Shown here: positions 1-10,962 of the stretch, one piece after another | Numbering within the stretch: position 1 is the first letter of the stretch | How the letters are laid out: the number at the start of each line of letters is the position of its first letter | Source of the DNA: Phocoena phocoena | Taxonomy: Eukaryota > Chordata > Mammalia > Artiodactyla > Phocoenidae | Assembly (NCBI RefSeq): GCF_963924675.1 | Contig: NC_089225.1 | Coordinates: forward strand, 82,061,951-82,125,950 | Length of the DNA: 64,000 nt | Reading direction: 5' to 3' | Made by a program: the position numbers and the translations under genes | The notes under the pieces: model-generated | Databases searched by the model: none | What the model saw: the letters and a program-made list of their open reading frames with translations, nothing else | Told to the model about the DNA's origin: nothing

Positions 1-54
1 GTGTCCCCTGAATTAGTAGGTGGATCCTTAACCACTGTGCCACCAGGGAAGCCC
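1..54 (-). mobile_element. CHR SINE, 5' head only, cut by window edge
   Basis: Reverse orientation of the tRNA-derived head: ttaaccactgtgccaccagg then gaagcccc. Confidence 0.8.
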
Positions 55-185
55 CTGGGTGTTGATTTTGTTAAACACTTTTCCTTCATCTGTTGATATG
101 GTCATGTGAGTTTTCTTCTTTCGTCTGTTGATGTGATAGAGTATACCAGTCAGTTTTTGAATTTTAAACCAGCCTTGCATACCTG
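55..185 (-). mobile_element. Old L1 ORF2 fragment
   Basis: The minus strand reads GMQGWFKIQKL and HMTISTDEGKVFNKI, the reverse transcriptase segment after the PxxQxGF motif. The stretch 186-284 shows nothing recognisable. Confidence 0.7.
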
Positions 186-300
186 GGATATATTCCCCCA
201 ATAAAAAAATTTTCCCCAGATGTTCAACTATAGATAGGCCTTGTGATTTTTTAGTCTTAGCCATTCTATGTTCAAAACTCTGTCAAGGTGTTCTATTTTT

Positions 301-512
301 TTTTTTTTTTTTTTTTTTTTGCGGTAAGCGGACCTCTCACTGCTGTGGCCTCTCCTGTTGCGGAGCACAGGCTCCGGATGCGCAGGTTCAGCGGCCATGG
401 CTCATGGGCCCATCCGCTCCGTGGCATGTGGGATCCTCCCAGACCAGGGCACGAACCCGTGTCCCCTGCATTGGCAGGCGGACCTTCAACCACTGTGCCA
501 TGAGGGAAGCCC
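301..512 (-). mobile_element. Short CHR SINE
   Basis: Poly(T) then gcggtaagcggacctctcac through to ccatgagggaagccc. Target duplication aaggt(g/a)ttctattttt at 285-300 and 513-528. Confidence 0.95.
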
Positions 513-544
513 AAGGTATTCTATTTTTATGCATTGTTGTAGCT

Positions 545-635
545 TACCACAATTTCTTCATTTATAAAATGAAGAGATTGAACTATTAACAGTGAAGTTC
601 TTCTTAGTGCTCTAGTTCTGTGAATCATGTCTAGA
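545..635 (+). repeat. MIR3-like SINE fragment
   Basis: cttcatttataaaatgaaga followed by gattgaacta and ttctgtga fits the 3' half of MIR3. Strongly diverged. Confidence 0.5.
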
Positions 636-974
636 GTGTTTAAGCTGTCGTTGCCCAAATGCCCAGCATTTAAAATTAAAAACAAAATTTTGTTGTGAAA
701 TATTTCAAACACACTAACACTCAGAGACAAATACCAAAGACCAAGATTTAATAAGTGTTACATTTTGTCATTATTCCACTATATTTGTTTTAAAAATGTA
801 TGTGTGCGTGGATCAGATTAGTTGAATCTCCACTCCCTAATTTCATTCCCTTTCCAACTTTCCAAAACTAATGCTTTCCTGGGTTGCAATGAATCCATGT
901 ACCTATAGTTTTTATACATAATGTATGCATCCATAAACAACCTAGAGCATTACTTTCAGTTATTTAACGTTATA
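636..974. other. Intron sequence, no clear feature
   Basis: AT-rich. The part near 670-790 (aatatttcaaacacactaac, ttacattttgtcattattcc) hints at an old L1 3' UTR but is too weak to call. Confidence 0.4.
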
Positions 975-1283
975 TACAGGCGAACGTTGGAGACATTGTG
1001 AGTTTGGTTCTAGACCACCACAATAAAGCAAATACCACCAAAAAAGTGACTTATGTGAATTTTTTGGTTTCCCAGTGCATATAAAAGTTATGTCTATAAA
1101 AACAATGTACATACCTTAATTTAAAAATACTTTATTGCTCAAAATGGTACCCATCATCTGAGCTTCTAGCGAGTAGTCTTTGCTGTTGTAGGGTCTTTCC
1201 TCCCTGTTGGTGACTGCTGACTGATCAGGGTAGTGATTAGTGAAGTAGGTGGCTGTGGTAATTTTTAAAGTAAGACAGTAATG

Positions 1284-1611
1284 GAGATTTCCCTGGTGGC
1301 TCAGTGGTTAAGAATTCGCCTGCCAATGCAGGGGACAGGGTTTTGAGCCCTGGTCCGGGAAGATCCCACATGCCACGGAACAACTAAGCCCACGCGCCAC
1401 AACTACTAAGCCTGTGCTCTAGAGCCTGTGAGCCGCAACTACTGAAGCCCACGTACCTAGAGCTCGTGCTCCACAACAAGAGAAGCCACCGCAATGAGAA
1501 GCCTGCGCACCATAATGAAGAGTAGGCCCTGCTCGCCACAACTAGAGAAAGCCCGCGCGCAGCAACAAAGACCTGCCAGTGCAGCCAAAAATAAATTAAA
1601 AAAAAAAAACG
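1284..1611 (+). mobile_element. Long CHR SINE (CHR-1 type)
   Basis: Starts gagatttccctggtggctca, ends in an A-rich tail. Target duplication cagtaatg at 1276-1283 and 1612-1619, cut into Tigger1. Confidence 0.93.
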
Positions 1612-1682
1612 CAGTAATGAAGTTTGCTGCATCAAGTGACTCTTCCTTTCATAAACAACTTCTCAGGTGCATGTTGTGCTTA

Positions 1683-1893
1683 TTTTTTGTTTTTTTTTTT
1701 TGCGGTACGTGGGCCTCTCACTGCGGCGGCTTCTCCTGCCGCGGAGCAGAGGCTCCGGACGCTTAGGCCCAGCGGCCATGCCTCACGGACCCAGCCGCTC
1801 CGCGGCACGCGGGATCCTCCCGGACCGGGGTACGAATCCGCGTCCCCTGCATCGGCAGGCGGACCCTCAACCACTGCGCCACCAGGGAAGCCC
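1683..1893 (-). mobile_element. Short CHR SINE
   Basis: Target duplication catgttgtgct at 1670-1680 and 1894-1904. Second insertion into the Tigger1. Confidence 0.93.
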
Positions 1894-2872
1894 CATGTTG
1901 TGCTTTTTGATAGCATTTTACCCACAATAGAACTTCTTTCAAAAGTGGAGCCAATCCCTGAAACCCTGCTGCTGGTTTATCCACTAAGTTTATGTAATAT
2001 TCTGAACCCTTTTTTCCAAACTCCCGTTAATGTTGATATTTTGACCTCTTTCCATGAATCACAAATGTTCTTAATGGCATCCAGAATGGTTTCCAGAAGG
2101 TTTTCAACTGACTTTGCCCTTATCCATCAGAGGAATCACTGTCTATGCCAGCTATAGCATTACAAACTGTATTTCTTAAATAAGACTTGAAAGTCAAAAT
2201 GACGCTTTGATCTTTGGGCTGCAGAATGGCAGGCATGAAAACAGCATTAATCTCTTTGTACATCCCCATAAGAGCTCTTGGGTGACCAGGTGCACTGTCA
2301 TTGAACAGTAATATTTTGAAAGGAATCTTTTTTCTGAGCAGTAGGTCCAAACAGTGGGCTTAAGGTATTCAGTAAACCATACTGTAAACAGATGTACTGT
2401 CATTCAGGCTTTGTTGTTCCATTTATAGAGCACAGGCAGAGTAGATTTGGCATAATTCTTAAGAGCCCCAGGACTTTCGGAATGGTAAGTGAGCATCAGC
2501 CTCAATTCAAGTCACCAGCTGCATTAGCCCCTAACAAAGAGAGTCAGCTTGTCCTTCGAAGCTTTGAAGCCAGGCATTGACCTCTCTAGCCCTGAAAGTC
2601 CTAGATGGCATCTTACTTCAACACAAGGCTGTTTCTTCTACATTGAAACAATCTGTTATTTAGTGTAGTCACCTTCATCATTTATCTTAGCTATATCTCC
2701 TGGATAACTTGCTGCAGCTCCTACCTCAGTACTTGTGGCTTCACTTTGCACTTCTGTGTTACGACAATGGCTTCTTTCCTTAAATCTTGGTGAACCAACC
2801 TCTGCTCACTTCAGACTCTTCTTCTGCAGGTTCCTCACCTCTCTTGGCCTTCATAGAATTGAAAAGAGTTTG

Positions 2873-3009
2873 GGTTTAATTTACCTTTCTTTTTGTAATT
2901 TCCTAAGGTGGTGATGTCCCTTTTTAAAATTCAAATACATATAGAAGGAATTGATATACTAATCTACTAATACATATTCAAAAATTATCTCTACCAAATT
3001 ATTTTTAAG
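2873..3009. other. Intron sequence, no clear feature
   Basis: AT-rich; nothing recognised. Confidence 0.4.
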
Positions 3010-4110
3010 GTTAGTTTTAAATTTACATAAGTGAAATTTTCTCTTTTTGTTATACAGTTCTGTGAGTTTTGAGAAATACATAGTCATGTAACTGCCATCC
3101 CAATTAAGGTACAGAACATTTCTACCCCTCAGAAATTCTCTTTTGGTACCACTTTATAATCAACTACTCCTTCCTACCACCCCCGCCCCCCACCCCCGCT
3201 GCCCCAAATCAGGTCTCTGGCAACCAGTGATCTATTCTCCATTCCTGTAGTTTTACCTTTTAGAATGTCATATGATGAATCATATAGTATATAGCTTTTT
3301 GAGTCTGGGTTCTTTCATTTGGCATAATATATTTGAAATTCATTCATGTTTCTTATGTCAATAGTCCATTCCTTTTCTTTTAAAAATTTATTTATTTATT
3401 TATGGCTGCATTAGGTCTTCGTTGCTACACGTGGGTTTTCTCTTGGTGTGTCGAGCGGGGGCTACTCTTTGTTGCAGTGTGCAGGCTTCTCTCATTGTGG
3501 AACACCGGCTCTAGGCATGTGGGCTTCAGTAGTTGCAGCACATGGGCTCAGTTGTTGTGGCTCACGGGCTCTAGAGCACAGGCTCAGTGGTTGTGGCGCA
3601 CAGGCTTAGTTGCTCCACGGCATGTGGGATCTTCCCAGACCAGGGCTCGAACCCGTGTCCCCTGCACTGGCAGCAGATTCTTACCCACTGTGCAGCCAGG
3701 GAAATCCAGTCCATTCCTCTTTATTGCTGAGTAATACTTGTTTATCCATTGTTCAGTTGAGGGACATTTGGGTTATAAACAGTTTTGTGTGACTATAAAT
3801 AAAGCCACTATAAGCATATAGTGACTAAAAGGTTTTTTTGTGAACATAAATTTTTATTACATTTAGGTCAATACCCATAAGTATTAGGGAATGGGATTAC
3901 TAAGTTAAATGGTGTGTATATGTTTAACTTATAAGAGACTACCAAACTATTTCTCACAGTAGTTGTACCAGTTTGCATTTTCATCAGCAGTTGTATTCCC
4001 CTCTGTGTCAGCATCCTGATCAGTACTTGATGTCAAGAATTTTTTGTTTTGTTTTTAAATTTTAATCATTCTAATAGGTGTGTAGTAATATCTCATTGTA
4101 GTTTAAAATT
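3010..4110 (-). mobile_element. Old L1M tract, antisense
   Basis: Antisense L1 3' region (attctaataggtgtgtagta, aggtctctggcaaccagtga) interrupted by a long SINE at 3374-3707. A C-rich stretch lies at 3178-3206. Confidence 0.7.
3374..3707 (-). mobile_element. Long CHR SINE (CHR-1 type)
   Basis: Tail tttatttatttatttatggc, head ccagggaaatcc. Target duplication agtccattcct at 3363-3373 and 3708-3718. Confidence 0.93.
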
Positions 4111-4126
4111 TTTTTCATTCATTTCA

Positions 4127-4617
4127 TTTTTTAAAAAATATTGAATTATAATTGACATACAATATAATATTAGTTTCAGGTGTACAACATAGTGATTCAA
4201 GTATTTTTATACATTGTAAAATGATCACCATGATAAATCTAGTTGCCATCTGTCACCATACAAAGTTATTACAATATTATTAGCTATAATCCCTATACTG
4301 TATGTTACAGCACCATGACTTATTTATTTTAAAACTGGAAGTTTGCACCTCTTAATCTCCTTTACCTATTTTTCCCATCCCCTCACCCTCCTTCTTTCTG
4401 GAAACCACCAGTTTGTTCTCTTTATCCATGAGTCCGTTTCTGCTTTGTTCTGTTTGTTCATCTCTTTTGTTTTTTAGATTCCACATGTGAAAAGTGGAGT
4501 CACATGGTATTTGTCTTTCTCTGTCTGACTTACTCCACTTAGTGTGATACCCTCTAAATCCATGCATGTTGTAGCAAATGGCAAGATTTCATTCTTTTTT
4601 ATGTCTGAGTAATATTC

Positions 4618-4665
<48 letters not shown>

Positions 4666-6565
4666 ATAAACACACACACACCCCACATCTTATTTATCCA
4701 TTCATCTAGTGATGGGTACTTAGATTCCTTCCATATATTAGCTATTGTAAATAATGCCACAATGAACATAAAGGTACATATATCTTTTCAAATTAGTGTT
4801 TTCATTTTCTTCAGGTAAATAGAAATGGAAATGGAATTGCTGGGTTGTATGGTAGTTCTGTTTTTAATTTTGAGAAACCTCCATACTGTTTTCTGTAGTG
4901 GCTGCACGAATTTACATTCCCAGCATCAGTATACAAGGGTTCCCTCCCTTTTCTCCACATCTTCACCAACACTTGTTATTTGTTGCTTTTTTGAGGATAG
5001 CCATTCTGACAGGTATGAGGTGGTATCTCATTGTGGTTTTGATTTGCATTTTTCTGATGATTACTGATGTTGAGTATCTTTTCATGTGCCTGTTTGCAAT
5101 CTGTATGTCTTTGAAAAAATATCTATTCAGGTCTAATGCCCATTTTTTATTTGGGTTGTTTGGGGTTATTTTTTGATATTGAGTTGTATGAGTTCCATAT
5201 ATATTTTGGACATCAACTCCTTAATAGGGATTGCAAATATCTTGTCCCATTAAGTAGGTTGGCTTTTTATTTTGTTGATGGTTTCCTTCACTATGCAAAA
5301 ACTTTTTAGTTTGATATCACCTCGTTTGATTATTTCTGCTTTTGTTTCCCTTGCCTGCGGAGACATAGCCAAAAAATATTGTTAAGATTGATGTCAAAGA
5401 GGTTACTGCCTATGATTTCTTCTGGAAGTTTTATAGTTTCAGTCTTATATTTAAGTCTGTAATCCATTTTGAGTTTATTTTTGTATATGATGTAAGAAAG
5501 TGGTCCAGTTTCATTCTTTTGCATCTAATTGTCCAGTTTTCCCAGCACCATTTATTGAAGTGACTCTCTTCATCCATTGAATATTCTTGCCTCCTATGTT
5601 GTAGATTAATTGATCATATAAGCGTAGGTTTATTTCTGGGCTCACAGAATATTCTGTTCCATTGATCAGTGTGTCTGTTTTTGTGCCAGTATCATACTGT
5701 TTAGATTATTATAGCTTTGTAGTATCGTGTGAAATCAGAGCATGTGTCACCTCCAGCTTTGTTCTTTCTCAAGATTGCTTTGGCTATTGGGGCATTTTGT
5801 GTTTTTATAGAGATTTTAGAATTATTTGTTCTAGTTCTGTGAAAAATGCCATTGGTGTTTTGATAAGAATTGCATTGAATCTGTAGGTTGCTTGGTAGTA
5901 TGGTCATTTTGATAATATTAATTCTTCTAATCCATTAGCACTGATAAATGGATATTTTTCCATTTATTTGAATCATCTTCAATTTCTTTCTTCAGTGTCC
6001 TACAGTTTTCTGAGTACAGGTCTTTCACTTCCTTGGTTAAATTTATTCCTAGGTATTTTATTCTTTTTGATGCAATTGTAAATGGGATTGTTTTCTTTTT
6101 TCTTTTTGATTGTTTGTTCTCAGTGTATAAAAGTGCCGCAGTTGTCTACATATTAATTTCGAATTCTGCAACTTTACTGAATTCATTTATTCTAATAGTT
6201 TTTTTTGGAGGGGGTAGAATCTTTAGGGTTTTCTGTATATAATATGTCATCCCCAAATAGTGACAATTTTACTTCTTTCTTTATATTTTCGATACCTTCT
6301 ATTTCATTTTCTTGCCTAATTGGTGTGATTAGGACTGTGAATACTGTGTTGAATAAAAGTGTCAAGTAGGCATCCTTGTCTTAGTTCCTGATCTTAGAGG
6401 AAAAGTTTTCAGCTTTTCACCAGTGAGTATGATGTTAGATGTGGTTTGTCATACATGGACTTTATTATGTTGAGGTATGTTCCCTCTATATCAACTTTGT
6501 TGAGAATTTGTATCATAAATGGATGTTGAATTTTGTCACATTCATTGTATTTTTAATTTGTATTT
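4127..6565 (-). mobile_element. Old L1 tract, antisense (3' UTR and ORF2)
   Basis: The L1 3' UTR starts near ttgaattataattgacatac; ORF2 C-terminal text follows in reverse (ggaattgctgggttgtatgg, gtggtatctcattgtggttt) through to reverse transcriptase-level sequence near 6540. All frames are broken. Confidence 0.88.
4623..4683. repeat. (TG)n microsatellite with short (CA)n partner
   Basis: About 20 TG units, then tacataaa, then (CA)n. The two arms can pair as a hairpin. It grew inside the L1 tract. Confidence 0.95.
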
Positions 6566-6584
6566 TCATGTGAAATTCACATTT

Positions 6585-6811
6585 TAAAAATTATTTATTT
6601 ATTTATTTGTTTTTGTCTGTGTTGGGTCTTCGTTGCTGCACATGGGCCTTCTCTAGTTGTGGCTTGAGGGCTCTAGAGCGCAGGCTCAGCAGCTGTGGCA
6701 CACGGGCCTAGTTGCTCCGCGGCATGTTGGATCCTCCCAGACCATGGCTCGAACCCGTGTCCCCTGCATTGGCAGGCAGACTCCCAACCACTGCGCCATC
6801 AGGGAAGTCCC
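6585..6811 (-). mobile_element. CHR-1-type SINE with internal deletion
   Basis: Target duplication tgaaattcacattt at 6571-6584 and 6812-6825. Shorter than other long copies because the middle is missing. Confidence 0.93.
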
Positions 6812-6825
6812 TGAAATTCACATTT

Positions 6826-7397
6826 ATAATGTGAAATTTTATTTGCCATGTGTCTATTTTTAATGTAGGGAAAAGAAAGATGGATGGATCAATCTTGTTC
6901 TTGTTATGCTTCTAGGAAAAGCCAGCCAGAAGAGGTTTCCACATTAAAGTGCTCTGGGTATCCAGGCATCAGAAGGGAAAGAGTGCCCCTTTGCCTGTTG
7001 GACCTTGTTACAAAGGACTAGTCTTTGTTTAAACAACAGACATCCCCAAACTGGAATCTCTTATCTCAGATATTTAGTGTCATAATTAGCTTGTATTTTG
7101 TAACATTTTACTTTTTTTATATGTAAAGGATACTACATGAATGGTTCTTTAAACCATGATCCCATAGCACAATCCAGTTTCTCCCCATACTAGAACTACT
7201 TGGTTAGAGGAAGTAAGAGAGTTCGAATACTTTTCAATAAACTTTTAATGGACAAATGTATATGATGGGGCACAATGTATTTTGTTGGTAGAGCACATGG
7301 TCTTAGTGTCAGGTTTCTTTTTACTGACATAGTACTTTATTTTTCTAGGATATTATTCTTATTTTACTTTAAATAAATAAAATTCCTAATAAAATTG
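6826..7397. other. Intron sequence, no clear feature
   Basis: AT-rich intron without recognisable repeat or open frame of note. Confidence 0.4.
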
Positions 7398-7905
7398 AAC
7401 ATATACACAAATGTTCATAGCAGTTCTATTTCTAGCAGCCAAAAACTGAAAACTACCCCAATGAGCTTCAAAAGGTGAAAAGTTAAACAGATTGTGTATT
7501 TCATCCATACCATGGAATACTACTCCATAAAAAGTAATGAACTATTGATACATGCAACAAATTGGGTGAACCTCAAGGAATTTTTGCTCAGTGAAAAAAG
7601 TCAATCTCTAAAGGATATGTACTACATGATTCCATTTATATAGTAATTGTGAAATATAACCATTGAGTTGGAGAACAGATTAGTGGTTGCTGTTGGTTAG
7701 GAATGGGGACAAAGGGATCGTGATTATAAAGGGTTAACATGAGGGTATCTTGTGATAGTACAGTTAAATATTTTGATTGTGATGGTATGTGACTGAATTG
7801 CATAAATTCGTACTCACACAGTTGAGTGCATGTATAACTGGTAATATCTGATTAAGCTCTATGGATTGTGCTAATGTAGATTTCTTGTCTTTGATACTGC
7901 ACAGT
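7398..7905 (+). mobile_element. Old L1M 3' end
   Basis: Sense L1 text: aatgttcatagcagttctat, catggaatactactccataa, tacatgattccatttatata. Confidence 0.8.
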
Positions 7906-7961
7906 GATTGTGTGGGATGTTTGCATAGGAGAGAGAGGTACTGCACTTGTCCCTATATCCC

Positions 7962-7996
7962 TGCCTTCCTTCCTCCCTCCCTCCCTCCCTCCCTCT
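7962..7996. repeat. (CCTT/CCCT)n microsatellite
   Basis: ccttccttcctccctccctc continuing with ccctccctcttt. Confidence 0.9.
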
Positions 7997-8140
7997 TTGA
8001 GACTGGGACAGCACAAGCTTTATTCAGTGGCCAAAGAATGGAGAAGCAGGAACCTAGTTCACAAATCACCTTCTCCTTATATTTCTTTCCAGCTACCTGT
8101 GAATATATAATCATTACAAAATTTAAAAAAATAATGTAAA

Positions 8141-8180
8141 AATAATTCAAGTACAAAAAAAATAATTCAAGTACAAAAAC
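8141..8180. repeat. 20-bp direct tandem duplication
   Basis: aataattcaagtacaaaaaa occurs twice head to tail (second copy ends ...aaaaac). Confidence 0.9.
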
Positions 8181-9272
8181 CCTTTTATTTTTGAAATATG
8201 TAATACATGAATATATTTTCATGAAAATTCAAATAGTATAAGAGTATTTGGTAAAAAAGGGAAAAGGGCAAATAGTTAATACTTTTAATATAGCCATTTT
8301 TTCCTTTCTTTCCTCCCCCATAAAAGCAAATAGATAGTATTTTTCAGTGTATGCATAATGATGCTGATTTATGTCTGTAATGACAGTTAACTGATGCAGA
8401 CATGATAAAACTATGCCATACCTTTATACTCTACATTCTTGATAGTGTTATATTGCGGAGTCGGAAATGTAAGACAGCTGAGTATTCCAGACATGCCACA
8501 TATGTTCCTGGGAATTAAATGCTGCACATGATTAGCAAATGCTGATCCAGAAAGCATATGTAAACAGAAAATGATTAGTTTATTCTCAGTAACTTGGAGA
8601 TATGTATATGTATATATATATGAAAATAATATAATACTGCATGTATACAGATACTATTTTCACAGCTTCGTGTATAGTAGAGTAGTCAAAGGACTAGATG
8701 ATTATTGCCTAGATTTTGTAACCTTTGAATGGGAATATGATATTGAGCACAATATATGTAGATATGAAAGCTGTCTGCCTGTAACACTGTTGGGTATTCG
8801 TGGTATACAAAATGAGTTATATACACCTAGTTTTCCTCTAGGAACAAGTGAAGTCAGCCTCCTACTTGGTGCCGGAGATATGCATGTAAACAGATAAAAT
8901 ATAATGCCATGCAATGCTAAAACAGAGTTAAGAGACTTGGGAGTGTAGAACATATCATTTAACTGCAGAGCAAACTGAAGAGCACGAAAAATGGCATTCT
9001 AGATACTGGGTACATTATGTATAAAGGTCAGGAAAGATCTTGGCATATTAGTGTGGTGTAAACTGAGGAATGGAGGAGTGGGATGAATGGCAAGAGGTAG
9101 CTTGAGTCCTGGGCTGACTTACCCATTAGGTACAGGGCCCACAGTATTTATGGAGGTCCAAGAAAATGTTTTAATTTGTTTTAAAAGCAGAAGGAAAAAA
9201 GGAACTTCTCATGTTGAAGAAAATGTTCTAATACCTAGGGTTAACATATTGTTTTTATCCCAATGCAATAGT
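8181..9272. other. Intron sequence, no clear feature
   Basis: Unrecognised. A 108-codon open frame at 8571-8897 (+) has no family resemblance and is taken as chance. Confidence 0.4.
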
Positions 9273-9286
9273 AAAGTATAATTTTT

Positions 9287-9620
9287 TTTAAAAATTAATT
9301 TATTTATTTATTTTATTTTTGGCCGTGTTGGGTCTTTGTTGCTGCACCCGGGGCTTTCTCTAGTTGTGGTGAGTGGGGGCTACTCTTCGTTGCAGTACAT
9401 GGGCTTCTCATTGCAGTGGCTTCTCTTGTTGCAGAGCACGGGCTCTAGGCGCACGGGCTTCAGTAGTTGTGGCATGCAGGCTCTAGAGCACAGGCTCAGT
9501 AGTTGTGGAACATGGGCTGAGTTACTCCACGGCATGTGGGATCTTCCCGGACCAGGGCTCGAACCCATGTCCCCTGCATTGGTAGGTGGATTCTTAACCA
9601 CTGTGCCACCGGGGAACTCC
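9287..9620 (-). mobile_element. Long CHR SINE (CHR-1 type)
   Basis: Target duplication aaagtataattttt at 9273-9286 and 9621-9634. Confidence 0.94.
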
Positions 9621-9634
9621 AAAGTATAATTTTT

Positions 9635-9929
9635 AATATTTTTTATTGGAGGAAAGGGCCCATGAAATCAAAAGTTCCTAAGGCCCACCAAAGTGATCAT
9701 GGTCCTGTTGGGTCGGCTTATGAAGGATGTTAAATGCCAACTGAAGAGCTTGAATTTAATTCTAGGAACTTCAGGGAGCTAACAGATTTTAAGCATGATC
9801 AACTCTTTTATGAAGATACCTCTGTCAGCAGTTTGGATGGGACTATTTGCAGTTTAATGTAGTTACGTTAATCAAAATTGCTTTAGTGCTTATTACAACC
9901 AAATATCACCTGTTTAAAAAGAGGAGAGA
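9635..9929. other. Intron sequence with possible ancient repeat
   Basis: aagagcttgaatttaattct and the following text look like an ancient mammalian interspersed repeat, too diverged to name. Confidence 0.3.
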
Positions 9930-10010
9930 GAGGACACACAGCAGAAGCAAGGAGAACTACAATCCTGCAGCCAGTGGAACAAAAACCACATTCACAGAAA
10001 GATAGACAAG

Positions 10011-10908
10011 ATGAAAAAGCAGAGGGCTATGTACCACATGAAGGAACAAGATAAAACCCCAGAAAAACAACTAAATGAAGTGGAGATAGGCAACCTTCCA
10101 GAAAAAGAATTCAGAATAATGATAGTGAAGATGATCCAGGACCTCAGAAAAACAATGGAAGCAAAGATCGAGAAGATGCAAAAAATGTTTAACGAACACC
10201 TAGAAGAATTAAAAACAAACAGAGGTGAACAACACAATAACTGAAATGAAAACTACAGTAGAAAGAATCAGTAGCAGAATAACCGAGGCAGAAGAACAGA
10301 TAAGTGACCTGGAAGACAGAATGGTGGAATTTATTGCTGCAGAAAAGGATAAAGAAAAAAGAATGAAAAGAAAGGAAGACAGCCTAAGAGACCTCTGGGA
10401 AAACATTAACCGCAACAACATTCGCATTATAAGGGCCCCAGAAGGAGAAGAGAGAGAGAAAGGACCAGAGAAAATATTTGAAGAGATTATAGTCAAAAAC
10501 TTCCCTAACATGGGAGAGGAAATAGCCACCCAAGTCCAGGAAGCACAGCAAGTCCCATACAGGATAAACCCAAGGAGAAACATGCCAAGACACATAGTAA
10601 TCAAATTGGTAAAAATTAAAGGAAAAGAAAAATTATTGAAAGCAGCAAGGGGAAAATGACAAATAACATACAAGGCAACTCCCATAAGTTTAGCAGCTGA
10701 TTTCTCAGCAGAAACTACAGGCCAGACGGGAGTGGCATGATATGCTTAAAGTGATGAAAGGGAAGAACCTACAACCAGAATTACTCTACACGGCAAGGAT
10801 CTCATTCAGATTTGATGGAGAAATCAAAAGCTTTACAGAGAAGCAAAAGCTAAGAGAATTCAGCACCACCAAACCAGCTCTACAACAAATGGTAAAGGAA
10901 CTTCTCTA
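10011..10908 (+). pseudogene. L1 ORF1 remnant (RNA-binding protein)
   Basis: ORF1p is the trimeric RNA-binding chaperone of the L1 ribonucleoprotein. The ATG at 10011 begins MKKQRAMYHMKEQDKTPEKQ, followed by the heptad-rich coiled coil (ISSRITEAEEQISDLEDRM) and the RRM-like part (NIRIIRAPEGEE, FPNMGEEIATQVQEAQ). A frameshift lies near 10225-10244, a premature stop at about 10657, and the natural end is near 10908. The coil and RRM are still easily read. Confidence 0.92.
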
Positions 10909-10962
10909 AGTGGGAAAGAGAAGAAAAGGACCTACATAAACAAACCCAAAACAATTAAGAAA

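Larger units (their letters stand above)
977..2872 (-). mobile_element. Tigger1 DNA transposon, truncated, split by two SINEs
   Basis: The terminal inverted repeat caggcgaacgttggagac starts at 977, just after a TA target dinucleotide. Minus-strand text matches the human Tigger1 consensus in order, with a deletion near 2000. The transposase part on the minus strand (2120-2350) reads [20 protein letters not shown] and [19 protein letters not shown], the pogo-type DDE domain around the second catalytic Asp. The far end is lost near 2872. Two SINEs (1284-1611 and 1683-1893) inserted later, each with target duplications. Confidence 0.9.

Noticed and set aside
8571..8897. 108-codon open frame in intron 1
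   Set aside because: No start context, family resemblance or splice structure; consistent with chance.
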